A DNA stretch of 64,000 nucleotides from Lycocorax pyrrhopterus obiensis (taxonomy: Eukaryota > Chordata > Aves > Passeriformes > Paradisaeidae). The stretch's first letter is position 1, and each line of letters starts with the position of its first letter. The notes below the pieces were generated by a model. The model saw only the letters and a list, made by a program, of their open reading frames with translations. It searched no databases and was not told the DNA's origin. The stretch lies in NCBI GenBank assembly GCA_014706295.1, contig JACSVZ010000008.1:15898159-15962158 (forward strand), read 5' to 3'. Of the stretch, positions 38,501-51,900 are shown one piece after another. The translations under genes were made by a program, and so were the position numbers.

Positions 38501-39339
38501 ATATATCCCATGTACCTAGATTAAGTAGCATTTTAGAGGTACACATAGTTTCTAATGAAGGAAATTTAGAGACTGGTTTTTTTTCTGGAGAGTGCTGTGA
38601 GTTGCTGAGTCAGGGATGAGCCTTGTGCCTTCAATGTTCGGTGCAAAATCCCAGTTCTAGGGTGGAGGATGTGTTAGCATGTGTTCATAGAACAACAAAT
38701 CCTCGTGTAACCATTTGAAAGAATAAGTTACGTTAAAAAGATAACACTACAAGATTGTAGAGGGTGTATATGTTTGACTACTGCCATGGAGTTCACTTGA
38801 ATGTTGTGGTTTATTTTTTTTTAATCTAGTTTCCTTCTTAACCCTTTCAGCATACTCCAAGCCTCCTTGCTCTTACATGCTTTTCTCAGAATCCTCTGTT
38901 CTTTTCTGTATTATTTTATTTTTTGGGTGGAGGAACATTTATACTTTTTGCTTTGTCTCTGAAGATTCAGTGTATTGTGGGAGGTGAGGCAACACTGGTC
39001 TTGGCAGAACACCACAAAACCAAGAGAGTAATTAAATGACGCAAGCCTTTGATTATTTTTCTCTCTCAAGCTTTCTGGCACGGCTGGGCATTCCGATTGC
39101 AAAAGGAGGATCAGGAGAAGAAATTTCTGAAGAGCGCATGCAGAATTAGAAGAACTGTATTGGAGACTTTCTGCTTCTTTAAAGCTCTTCGCTCTCACGT
39201 TCTGGAGTTACTTCTTTTTCCCCTGTGAGGATAATATCTCATTCATCACCCAAGATAGATGTAACTGAAAGGGAGCTGCCAAAGTTGTGTTTTGGTTTCT
39301 TTGCTCCCTTACTAATTGGATTTTTCCCATCTTCTGCAG

Positions 39340-39770
39340 TAGTATTATAGAAGGATTACAGAAGCTGTGTTTTTGGGGGTGTGGGAGGAAGTTGTTGTTT
39401 TTCTTGTCTTGAGTCTGGGACCTCCTCGATTTGCCATTTGTTCTCTGAAGTTACTGCCTGTTTGGAAAAGGGAGAAGCAGCATAACATGAACTTGCACAA
39501 CCATGGATTCCTTCCCTTTGCAAATGTTCTATGTGGCTGCTTGTAAAGGAGGTTTTTGCATGCATAAGCAGCAAATGAAGAATAGCATCCCAGGCTGGAT
39601 TTAAAAGAAGCCGACTCCTTGAGTCCTGGCAAAAGGATAAATACTGTTTAAACTACAGTTTAAGGAAGATTGGATGTTGTTCCAGTTTTGACTTTTTTGA
39701 AAGGAAGGATCTGATTAAATCAAATATTCTGCCAGCCTAAACCTGCATTTTCTACAACTGAAACTGGAAG
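39340..39770 (+). other. USP54: Candidate 5' UTR part of the first coding exon
   Basis: Upstream of the start codon, a good acceptor (TTTTTCCCATCTTCTGCAG) ends at 39339, which would leave about 430 nt of 5' UTR in this exon. That UTR would contain several upstream ATGs, including a 5-codon upstream reading frame (ATG at 39674, stop at 39689-39691). A nearer but weaker acceptor ends AAAG near 39703 and would remove them. Only a transcript would settle this. Confidence 0.4.
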
Positions 39771-39917
39771 ATGTCTTGGAAGAGAAATTACTTTTCTGTG
39801 GGTCGGGGGAATGTACAGGGCATGTTTACTCCACGAAATACCACCTCAATAGCACCCAGTAAAGGTCTCAGCAATGAACCGGGACAGAACAGTTGCTTCC
39901 TGAATAGTGCGCTACAG
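39771..39917 (+). CDS. USP54: USP54 first coding exon: start codon and catalytic Cys box
   Basis: This exon codes residues 1-49 and ends on a complete codon before the donor CAG|GTAAGAG. The start ATG has A at -3, and the first residues match the USP54 N-terminus. The Cys box [15 protein letters not shown] occupies residues 35-49, with the nucleophile Cys42 at 39894-39896. The exon extends upstream as 5' UTR. The best acceptor candidate is the pyrimidine-rich site ending AG at 39338-39339 (exon from 39340); a weaker one ends near 39703. The 5' boundary is therefore uncertain. Confidence 0.95.
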
Positions 39918-42900
39918 GTAAGAGCACAGAATAAACAATGTTTCTCGTTTTGCCCTCTGTCTGTTGCAGTATTTTCCTAGGCACTAGTGCAACAAATATA
40001 GTGAAACTTGAGTACATAATTATTGGTGGGCCTAGATAGAGTAAAGCTACATTTGGAAAAACAGATTGAGTTATTGAACAGCTTTTTAATTTTCAGATTT
40101 TCCTGGTGAATTCAACAGTATTTACATAGTCATCATTTACTGTACTTGAATGTCTTGTTTGTGTAAGCTTGTAGAATGCCAACCAAAGGTAAAAATGTAC
40201 ATAGAAAATTTATTTTAAAATAATAGAATATTGCATAGCTTGCAGAATGGATACTCCTTAAAAGTAAATTTAACTTTTTTGTTGAACCACTCAAGGTCAA
40301 GGTTTGACAATACTTATACAAGATTCATTTTATGTAGTTCGGTTTTCTTTCTGGCTGCTGATTTGTAGCTTAGTTTAAATGACTGAGTGTTTACCTTTAG
40401 ATTTAGAAGAAAAACCTTTTCTGGTGCCAAATTCAGTGGGATGGTATGGCTGCTATAGAGGTGTTGTCACCATTTAGATGTTTTGAATGTCTGATGGTTG
40501 AGATTCAATCATTTTGGCAGTAGGGCTTAAAACCCTTTCACATCAGTTTCCATCCCTTCATATGACTTCTCTGTGCAGCACAGACTGTGTCACTTTCTTT
40601 TTTTTTCCCTTGGGCACAATCAGGTTCTCCCCAAACTTCAAGCTTCCATATAGCCCCATATAGTGCAAATAATACAAATATGTATATCTATGACCCTCAA
40701 TAGGCTTAATATGTTAGGAAATACAGAACAAAGAGAAGTTTCCAGTGATGTTCTGTATCAATTATCATTATTAAGCTGTAAGGTGTAATGACTGGCTGCC
40801 TCCTATTACTGAGTTACTGAACCTAGGTCAGGACTAAGTAGATCCTAGCATCAGCTGTATGCCATACATGAAGATGAAAGCATATGACCTGGTCTTTAGT
40901 CTGCTACAGAAACCCTTTTCTTCTAGAGCTCAAGAGAGATAGGATACTGAAAGTACTTACGATCAAAGCTGAATTTAAAAAAAAAAAAAAAGGCAAGATG
41001 GTAATAATTTCATAAAATACATACTTCTGGGGTTTATCCTAATTTTTTAACACTTAGCCTGAAATGCTCTTGAATGTTTGTTGCTCCTTGCTCTTACGAA
41101 TTTCTATAAACATTCAAGCTAAACTCCAAAGGCAGTTACATAAAAAAACTGGACTCATTCCTAAATGTAATTTTTTTGTCCCTTTGTAAAGTCTGCAGTA
41201 GTTCTTCAGGAATGTTTGTGTGTAATCAGATGTTTTCAAGGTTTATGTTGCCTCCCAGGCCCTAAGTACAGGGATAGTTGAGTATAAACATAGCTATGGT
41301 AATTATGAAGTTCTGGGAAACTTGCAGATTATTACATATTACTGTGGTTTAAATACAAATTGTTCCGGTTGGAAACACTTCTTGAAACTAGCAGAAACTT
41401 TGCCAGGGTGCTAAATTTTTTCTAGCCAGTTGCTCTAGGCAAATTCATCCGAAATAAGAAGTTTGGTTCCTCTGTTTGTGCTAATGAGGCATTAGCCAGT
41501 CACATGTCAGCCTGGACCTTGCTGCTCTGTCCGGAACCTGGTAGGACGTGATTTAGGTCAGGGCTTCTTTCAGTTCAAGCTTCTGCCTTCTGAAAGGCTG
41601 GTGACACTGACGTTTGCAGGAAAGTTCAATTACTGTTAGTTGAAGCTGCAGTTGCCAGTGCTGGCCACTGGCATATATCTTTATATATAAAGAGCTCACT
41701 GTGAAACACCTCAGAGATGGGTATTGTTGCTATTTTACAGATAGAAATTTGAATAGTTTCCCAGGAGTGCACAGATTTAGTGGTAAAACTGAAGACTAAA
41801 AAACCATAGTGCTGTTAGAGCAAATGGCACCCATCACTGTTGCTAGCAGAGCAGGTAAAAGCCTGCTTGCTTTTCTGTGCTGTGACCCTGCCTAGTCACA
41901 CACCTGGTGTTACCTGTCCTGAGAGAAAGGTATAACTGCCCTAGCAGGCTAGGGTTAGTAATCATGGCCTGTGAGTACACTTAGTAATGATAATATTGGG
42001 CATAACGGATTTTAGTGTTTTACCGTTTTCACTTGCATGAACTCATTAATGTGGATGCTGTTGGAGCAGAAAGCAGCATTTGGGCTTTCTGCTCAGAACA
42101 AGAAAGCTGTGTAGGATTGGAAGAAGGGAAGAGTTTCATCCCCAGCAGTCCATGGGGTGTCCTTGGCAGCTCTGCTAAGCTTCATGGCGCTGTTGCCCAG
42201 CGGCCGGCCCTGGTGCCAGCACAGGAGAGCAGTCAGGGCATGTGCTGTTTACGCTAGTACTGCTACATGGATAAAGAAGCAAGTTTTCTAGTCTAAAAGC
42301 ACATGGCAAGAAGTTGAGAGGAAGATCCTACTGTAAAGTAGCATGTGAAGGTTACAGCTAAAGAAGAAAGTTGAAAACTTCAACTTGCAGTTAGATAAAA
42401 GGCACCTCTTTTAAAGGTGATGTTCACTGATGACTTCTTGCATTATTCAGCATGTGAAGTTTTAATCAGAAGCTTATGGAGTATTTTATTTTATATATTC
42501 ATAAAATTGGCTCTGCCCCTTTTTGTGTTTCAGGTTCTTTGGCACCTGGACATTTTTCGCCGCAGTTTCCGACAGATCACAACGCACAAATGTATGGGTG
42601 ATTCTTGCATCTTCTGTGCTCTTAAGGTAAAAGTTAGAAATACATTGAAAACCGTTTTTTAAAAGTTTGAACAGAAATATTTATGATATTTAGTTAATAT
42701 ATATAATCAAACTTGCACCTGAAAATTCGTGAGAGCAAGGTAAATGTGATAGCTAGTGGTCCAAGGCCCAATTTCTAAAATGTATTCAAGCCAAAAAATT
42801 GTGAAAATACTGTTGGTAAAGTTTCAGTTACAAGGACTCTTCTTAATAGTGTGCAGGTCATTGTGAGTCTCCATTAGTTCAAACAGTAAAACACAAATTT

Positions 42901-45900
42901 GCTTAATTTTTCCCAATTTATCATTTGGTGTACAAATATAATACCTTATACAGTTAGTGTGCTCATCAACATTTACCTTTCCCTTCAGAGCTACTTTAAA
43001 CGTTAGGATGGCAAAGGCCATTTAGCTAAGCCTTTCTGTTCAAAACTGCTGATTATGTAAGACTAAAAGGCTATTTTCTACTGTAAATATTGATGTCTGC
43101 ATTAAATGGCTCCACTCTTTGTACTCTCTGTTTTAAAAAACATCAATTCTGTTTGTAGCTGCAGATGCAATAAGTGACTGTCATAGAGGCTGCCTGGACA
43201 GTAAGATCTAGATGCTAGCTCTGATTCTGAGTACTGCTATGTACTTGGGTAAATTGTGCAATCCTGTGTCTCTGTTTGTCTCTATCAATCAATTTGTTGC
43301 CCTTCTGGGGTTTTTTTTGTGGCCTCCTTTCTAAACTGTGCTAGCTCAAACGTCCAGGTTCTTGTGGGAGAAATGGACATGACGCAAACATGATGAAAAT
43401 ACTATCTTTAATCTTCCTGAGCAGTGATTTCCCTTTCTGAAATTGAGACTGAGACATTTTCTTTGATCACAAATATGTTGTAAAATCCAACTAAATATAT
43501 AAATTAATTGTGGGAGAATTTGTGTCATGAATTCTATGTGCAGTAATGAAAAGGACAGACAGCATGTCTTCTGAAGATGGCAAAGTAGAGTGTGCAGGTT
43601 TAAATTAAGATCATCTGACATTCCCAGACAATATTTATGATATAACAGCTGTCTTGGTTCTGTTAAGTGACATCACAGGGGCTCTGGTAGAGACAGGCTT
43701 GAAATGAATTATCTAGTGAGTTTTTGGGCTGTTATTAAGGGGTTTTCCTTGCAAATGAGCAGCAAAGAGGAGACTATTAAGGCATGAAGTAAGAGAATTT
43801 ATCTTCTTCTGAAGGGAAATTTGTCTCAAGACATATCTGTTGAAATGATGAGAGAGAATGATATTTACAGCAGTATCATCAGAAGAGGAGGTAACAGTGG
43901 GTTAGGAGAAAGGTAGTGCATCCAAAGTGAGATACAGCTCTTCAGACAAAGAAAAGATGGAGTATTAAATGTTCCCTTCCTTAAAGGGGAATGACAAGAC
44001 TTAGTCATGATCTGATTTGAGTTCATTAAGTTCAGTGGGATAATTTAAAGGTATTTTTTGGATCATGCCCTCGAGTAATGTCAAGTGATTGTTGGCGTTC
44101 TTTGTTAGCCAAGATGAGGTCAGAAAGAAAAGGATTTAGGAATTTACCATGAATGTAAGCTTTTGCCATTCTGAGGTGTAACCTTACAGCATGATGTATC
44201 AAAGAAATACCAGGAGATCAGACAGGTTCTGCCATGAGTGAAAGTAGGCTCTCAACTCTGCACCGGAGTCCAGGTTTTAATATAAAGATAATAGTTAAAA
44301 GTCTTTCTGTATAGAGTACTGAAAAAGAGGGAGAGGGATGTGAAAGCATATTACTGGAAAAAGGAGAGGACGAACCTTTGCGGAACTGGTCTTGAAAGAT
44401 GAACTCCGGACAAAGATGCATGTGGATTAGCAGTACCAGTATGAGAGGGAAAGCACTACAGTAAAACTGGAAGATGACAGGATCTCTGGAATATATGTAT
44501 TAAAAGCATACATTGGGTCAAAGAATGTTTCGTTTTGTTGGTAAAATCCTTGCTTTTGATGTTTTGAAGTGTGTAGTGTGCTATTATAAACTTGTAAATG
44601 ACAGGTGGAGTGGCAGAATTCACAAATTCTATGCCTGCAGCCATATGCTTATATTTTAAATTAAGCAGCCTTTGAAAAAGTTGCTGCCCTCTCTTTTCAC
44701 TCTCAAATATCTGCAAGGATTTTTTGTGTATGTGTGTGTTTTTGGTTTTGTTTGGTTTTTTCTACCTGAAGTTCTTAGCAATAATGTTCGTAGCTGGGAG
44801 GTGTTACAACCCTTAATTTCCAATAAAACAATGATATTGCACCAAATCCTCTACTACTTTTGCACATTTTGGGAAACTTGTGTCTGGTTGTGTGCAGAAT
44901 TCCTAGAGCTCACAGAAGCTCTAAAGAACGCATAAGCAAATAAAGAATTACCTAGACAAGTATTTATGAATGTGGGCAGTAACCAATACATGAAAAAGTA
45001 AATAAATTCCAACTGGATCCAAATCAAAAAGTTAGCATTTTCTCTCTCTACAGTCTGTTCTTCATGGGAGATTGCTGTGTGTTCTACCCAAGCCTGTTCC
45101 AGAACTTCTTTCTCTGGGTTATAATGTGCCAAACTTTCATGTTTATTATTTTATGTAAAATGTTGATGTGTGTACATAAGTACTTGAAAGTTCCCCCGTC
45201 ATTTTTGTGTTGTTATCAAGTCAAATATTATTATAAAGGTGAGTTTTAAAGGCTGTCGCTTGACTCCAGGTGAAATTGGAGGTGCAAACCTCCCCTCAAC
45301 CCCCCAAAAAACCTCTGGACACCAGAAACATTAGCTGTCTTGCTTGAATGCAGCTGAAAAGGTAGGGGTATTCACAAGGGACAGCCCCAAACCGAGGAGA
45401 TAGTCACATTCATCTTCATAAACTCCTTAAGCAGGCAGTAGAAGGGGGGAGAAGTCTGTTTAAGGTATTTACTTGTTCTCTGCTGCCCTCTGGATCAATG
45501 TTTTCAAATTGCTCTATTTTTTTCCTCCTGTAAAAGTCTGTCTGTCTGGTACATGGTATGTGCAAACTTGTTTAAGACAAGTGGGATTATGTGCTTAATG
45601 TGCACCTAATACTGCAAGCATCACCAAGAGCATGTTTTGTGTCCCAGTGCAGCAGGGTCATCCCCTTCGTCTGTGCTCATCTCTTCCCCTGCCCCAGCTC
45701 TCCATTCTGCTCTGGAAGCCTTTAACTGTTGTCCTGCCAGAGTAATGCTGGCTTAGCCTCCAGGTCTTTGACATCCTCTTTCTCTTGAATCTTGCCTTAG
45801 GCTTTGCTAAGATGAGGGAGAAGAAGTGGCTGGATCCAGTGGGAACACCAGAATTTGGAGCTCTATACCATGCGAAAATCTCCTGTTAGGGGCTGGGGAG

Positions 45901-48900
45901 AGGTAATTAGCCTTGCATGCTGTCAGGTGGATCTGCCCAACGTACTTGTCCAGACCAAGCAAGGTGGAGGCAGGACGTGTTTACTCTTCTTCAGAGCATG
46001 CTGGCATGTTCGGACTCCAGCCTGGCCTGGGAAAGGGACAGCACTTGTGGGGAGGAGCCTATGCCATGTTCCCCCGCTTCACTTCAGGGTCCCTTCACAG
46101 CATACCTGACACCTTCTGTGTTGTACAGAGAGGGTTCATGCTCTTCTCTGACTCTGAAATGTTGCTCTGAAGGTGACATCCTCTTCTCTTTGACTCTAGA
46201 GGAAGATAGTCTTCTCTAAGCTAAATTTAGCCTTTGAATAACACTGAAGAAGTTGTATTTTTTCCACGCTTTCTTGGCTTGCTGCAACTGTTTCTAGGGA
46301 TTCTGATGTCATGCACAGTATTTACTGTAAATGCTCAGCTAGCTCTAAATTTTACTTGTAAGTTCAAATATGGGATCACAGAAGAGTGATGTCATACCTG
46401 ATCAAATCACATTTTATTTTTGTACCACATTGAAGACTTCCATTTCACAAATTCTTGAAGTGATTTTAAAACGTGATGTGCTATGTAGCTGTGTTTATGT
46501 GGCTAGAAAATGAACCTTAAAATCTTTCCAGATATACTTTCCTTGGTTATTTGGAAGGAGCCTTGCATCAACAGCTATAAAAAAGGAGAGCTGCAGACTC
46601 TGTGCTGGAATCCCAAACACTGGTCCTGATGTGGCATTATTTAAATATTTTTTTCAATATACAAGCTGTCCTTACCACTATGTGGTTTGCCTGCTGTAAC
46701 ACTGGAACAGCTTTTTGATGTATTATTTATGCTGAAGTCTACTATGATTTGGTTTATTTTCCTTTTTTTTCAGCATGACTTTGCTTTGGTGTTTATCACA
46801 GCTGGAAGAGGGTAGGAAGGGGGAAATCCGTCCACTGTACTGAGCATGCCACAGAGAGTTTGTTCTCCTTCCAGGGATTGTACTGGGAGCTCCATAGTGC
46901 CAGGATATAGGACAGAGTGTTTTTTGTAGGTCACAAAGAAGAATGTTCTATTGATTGATAAATTCCAATAGGGCTGGTCTTTTCTGTTGTTTTGTCATGT
47001 GCAACAAAAGCAGGAAGAATGTGAATTTTCTATGTAGAAATGATGTTGTTGTCCAAGATGAAAATAGAGAGCAGTAAGGTTTTACAGCGCTTTAAAAAAG
47101 TGGAATGACTATAGTTGGTTCTGATAAACTACTTGCTTGAAATGGAGTGATTTATTTTGAAATGTTTGTCATGTGATTGAGACAGTAATATGGTGGTTGC
47201 AAAGATTTCATCCTCTTGTTTTATGCTTTTTTCAAATCACAGTAGTATTTCAGGGTAAAACAATAGTCAAAATACATAAAATAATTACTTTTATTGTTTG
47301 AACTTTTTTTTTCAGTTGGCACTTGCAGTTAACTGCCTGCCAAATAAACTAGCAGCAAGTACAATTTCCTGAGTTAATAATTGAAGCTTCCAAATGACAG
47401 TTGGCTGTTTTGATCTTGATCAAGCAGTTAACGAATTGTTACCTAGTAGATGTGCACATTCTATGATTTGGATTTCTTTTCCTGCCACCCTCCTAAACAA
47501 CACTTGTGGAAAGTATTATTTTTACTTGCTTTTGGTAGTAGCCAGGGGTGCCTGGCTTGGCAGTCTGTACTGGGGACCTGATCTTAATATTCAGGGTACA
47601 GTGTGAGTACAAATGGAAGAGACATAAAAAGAAAGGAATAAATGGAAATCTAAGTTGCTTGTTATCAGACTTGGAGGTTTGAGAAGAGATCAAAAGACAC
47701 AAAATCAAATAGAGCTAGAATTTATTGCAACCTCGAAGGCGAATATACCACGAGGGAATGTGGGGAAGAAATGTGAGCTAGTGGAAATACTGTAGGTGGA
47801 GGCTGATGTGTTTGGATAGGAGAAAAGTGATTTTTAGCAGTCATTTGAAACAGGTTGTTGTACTGAGTATGAGGATTCACTGGGAGAATGTGATGTTCTG
47901 AATGAGAGATTAGGTACTATAAGCAAGAAAAAAAGGTTCACTGAATTGAACAGGGTAAGAAGGGCATGCTATTGAAATGGAGAGAAAGCTTAAAAAAATT
48001 ATACAAACAGAAACCCCATCACCAAAACCCAGAAAAAAATGATTAGTGTAGGGGATACTAAGGCATTTGAGGTGAACATGTTTTGTTCTTTGAAATACCA
48101 TACCACTACAGCTGCAGTGATATCCCTATACAGAAGAAACTTCTGTGTAATTCTGGAAGGAAATAGTTAGTTCTCAGAAAGCTGCCAAGGACACAACTCA
48201 AAATTACAGTGCATGAACGCTGATCTGATTCAGTAGCTGTTGCCTGTTGTCTTCAGCCATTAATTTATTCTTATGTCAGCCTACTTTTGCATGCTTGATT
48301 AAAAAGTCACATGTGCGTGTGTATCAAGTTGGATTTGTTTCATCAGTATAGTTAGTTACGCACTGCAGATGTCAGTTTACCCCAAATAAATGGAATACTT
48401 TCCTAGGGAGGAAGTTGCTTCCAAACACTGTTAAAGATAGTTGGGATCAGATCTCCCAAGAATGTATGTCAATCTCATGAATTACGTAAAAGTATACTTG
48501 CTATCTTTATTCTCTAAACCAGGTGAAAAATAACTTGGTTTATGATCATGCATATGAATTGTAGTGTTCTAAAATACCTTCAAAGTTTCTTGAAGAGTTG
48601 CGTGATAAATGTTCCTTGTCTCAAACCTTAGGTTGTTTTCCTTTATTTGGTCCTTGATCAATATACATCTAGAAAATTCCTACTGATCCCCGCACCCACA
48701 TTTCCCAAAGCGGAGGACATTATTTTGGAAGCCCACTGATTCTACAAGGCTTTGTTCTGATGTGTATCAGAGGCCTGGCTGTGTAGTAATAGAAAAGATT
48801 TGACGCCTGCAGGTAAAAAACTAGGAAAAAGCCTTCTGAATAGTAAAAAGCCAAGCGAGGCCCTACAATTGATTGTTTGGGATGGTTGACCCATCTGAGA

Positions 48901-51900
48901 GCAAGCTGGCAAAAGGTAGCAATGTCACTGGAGTTGGTCTTGACTTAGTATTTGGGGGAGGACTGTATGCAACTAGGTGGACTTTGCGAATTTATTGGTC
49001 TTATAGAACACTTGCACTTCCTAATTTTTTTCTCTGCTACCCTTTCCAGACTTTTGAAGAGCTGTAGGGAAGAGGATGTGAAGGGAGATGGGCTTCTTTT
49101 CCGTACAGACCTCATAGGAATGAAGTATAACCAGAACACAGACTTTCTATCTGAAACGTCCCTTGCTCGTACTGTTCTCTGTCTTAGCTTGTAGACTGAC
49201 CAACCTGCCAAGAACATGTCCTCAGTGTAGAAATCAAAGTACTGCTATTAATATGGTATTAGTAATTCTTAGATTTTATGTTAAGCTAATTCTTTTTTTA
49301 TTCTACATCCTTGATTTTAGTTAGTGCAAACTGGTAAAATGGAAGAAACTTCCTGTTTTCATGAGGCTTTTAGCAGTGTCCATTCATATTGTTGCCGCTG
49401 TTAGGGACATGCTCATTTGTGTTGGAATGTAGCCATTGAAAGAGATCATCAGTGCAGTTAGTACACTGGTGGGATTTCCACCATCTTCAGTTTCAGAACA
49501 AGTATGTGGAGGAGAATGAAGTTTGAACGTTTCATATATGAAGTTCTCATGTTCCATAAACACTTGGAAGAAAGGTGCTGTGAGAACTCCTGGGGCAGAA
49601 TCAGGAGAGCTTTCCTGGTCTGCACCCAGCTGGCATTCATACCTGTGCATGGAACAAATGTTTGAGCAATTAACAGTATCGCTCACAGGCAAGACCTTAA
49701 ATTAAGGAGGGAGATCTGACTTAGATAATTTAAAGTGATGAAATTGCAGGAAATGCCACACCTGTCCATCTGAGGTTGAGAGACAAGAAAGACCTGTTCT
49801 GAAGGGGAGGACCCTAACAACCCCATCTCCCCCAAAAAACCCCAACCCAACCCCACTGACTGAAACCTAAGGAAAACCAAACTCAAAGTGCTTTTGACTC
49901 CATTTGAGGTGCTTTCGGGACTTCGTACAAGCACTGGGTTCCAACATGCTCTAAACAGCGCTGTGCAATGACATAATAAGAGTTGATCTTTATTAGATTA
50001 AAATGCACAATTACTCACTGGTTTTAAGATTTTTTTCCCCTTATAATCTAAATAAGACTATACCATTGTGTGCTATGTCATTACAAATTTGAGGAAGCAT
50101 TCTTCCTTGTAATATTGGGATCTGCTACATCCTGATTTTTGCATTCTTCACAGAATTGACATTGCTTAATTATTTTTTGTTCCATGGTAGGTATACTATT
50201 TCTTTAAAGAGTGAAATTTAAAAGAAGAGTTTCAGTTTTCTTTCTTGCTTCTCCTGTTACCTAGTTTAGAGCCTGCATTGTTTCTCACCCCCCAGGAGTG
50301 CAGAGCCATTTCAGGGCTCTCATTGAAGCAAACCGGGTCCTGCCCATCAGCTCACAGCAGTGAGGTTGTGGACCAGTTGCTAGACAAGTGTCTCAGTTTC
50401 CAGATCTATGACGTGAGATTGAATAAACAGTATAAACACATTTCTATAGCACAGTTGTGAATATTTTCAAGTGCTCTTAAACTATTTAATGTAAAGTGTG
50501 AAGCAGGATGGAGTTATGTTTCACTGCCTTTTTTTTTTTTTGAGCATCACTGAAATGAGAAAATTCACTAATGAAACATGAAACTTGCTCAGTTATCAGA
50601 GTGACAGAAATGGCAATCAAGTTTAAGTGCAGAGACTTTGTCATTCTTTCAGTTTTATATATGTGTATATGAAAGATAACTGAGGAGGGATATTGTCTGT
50701 AATTCCCGAAGTACGATACTATCTCACGGCTTTCTCTTCATTACGCTTTTCTCCTGATTCTGTGGTACTCTAATAAAAGCAGTAGTAGAAGAGCTGTGGG
50801 CTTCAGCACAATGGGTCCTCACCCATGAATGAGCACCTTGAGGACCAGCAAAATAAGAGAGAGATTGGCATATTACATCTATCTTAGATTATGTCAGCAC
50901 TATAAATTGTACCATTCCTATGGGCAGAAATGGCAGGGGCATGGAGGTTGGTTTGCTGCCTGCGCAGTGACAGCTGTGCTCCGCACTTTTTCCAGCTTCC
51001 TCAAAACAGACAAGATTGTACCATTTGGCAAACCTCCCAGTTTACCTTCTCAATTCCTGAAAAGAAACAAGTAAAAATTGTTAAAGGAGAGAAAGATTTC
51101 GATTATTTCCAATTAATATAGATCTTAAGTATGTTGGGGAGAAGGCTTCTGTAATTAAAGGAAGAAGTGCTACATGAATTGTGAAATACTGCAGATTAGT
51201 ATAGATTTGAAAGAAAATCAAACAGGCGAACCAGTTCGATTTTCTCCGTGTTTTACTAAGTTTAGAAGGCAGTAAAGAGGACTGGTGCACAATTAAAGGT
51301 GATCCCTTTTTCCTCTCCTGTAGCATGAATTGAGCTTTTCCACAGTCTTTAGAGAAATCGTGAGGAAAGTTTTATAGGAAAGGACAAGCACAATTTTTAG
51401 ATTGACACTGATGAAGATGGTTGCTTGTCATATGACATGATGTAGAAAGAGCACAGTGGTGATGGAGAGTTGTTAACTGTTCAGATGATGTTTTGGATAT
51501 TTCACACACATGTGCATGCAAGCACACAAAATAAACGTGGGGGTTTAATCAGTTGGAAATATGTACAGAACTTTCATGCATATAACCCACACTTCAGACA
51601 ATAATGTGTCTTTTTAGAACTACTCATCCTTGCAAATGGTTACCCAGGTGATGTGTGAGTTACAGTTATGAAAATGCAGTTTTATGGCAGCAAGTGAACA
51701 GCTGGCTATACATAGGAACTGATATTCCTATTCACATCGTGCTTTTTCCCTCCTGCATGCTGACACAAAAATCATCTAATTCTTACTTCTTGGACTTATG
51801 AAAGGTAAATTTCTTTAAAGTGTGCAAGTATCAAGTTGTGGCTGTTTAAGGGCTACAGATGTTTGGAAAGAGTTGCTTAAAAGAGGAAACAAGGTGGCAT

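Larger units (their letters stand above)
15431..39339 (+). other. USP54: Presumed first intron of USP54, no other gene seen
   Basis: About 24 kb separates the CpG island from the coding start. No exon series or recognised protein appears on either strand. It contains a GT microsatellite, a CRE-type palindrome, a consensus TATA element, a Z-DNA-prone palindrome and G/T-rich tracts. The + strand is visibly richer in T and G than in A and C over long stretches, as expected of vertebrate introns transcribed left to right. Additional non-coding 5' exons may be hidden here. Confidence 0.55.
39918..42533 (+). other. USP54: USP54 intron after first coding exon
   Basis: This 2.6-kb intron, GTAAGA...CAG, contains an A15 tract (40977-40991), a MIR-like fragment (41711-41790) and a 14-bp TATA-like palindrome, CTTTATATATAAAG (41679-41692). 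No coding sequence was seen on either strand. Confidence 0.85.

Noticed and set aside
45855..46219. Three overlapping + frames of 84-100 codons
   Set aside because: All three frames are open at once in moderately GC-rich sequence; none has a recognised motif, and the location is inside a USP54 intron.
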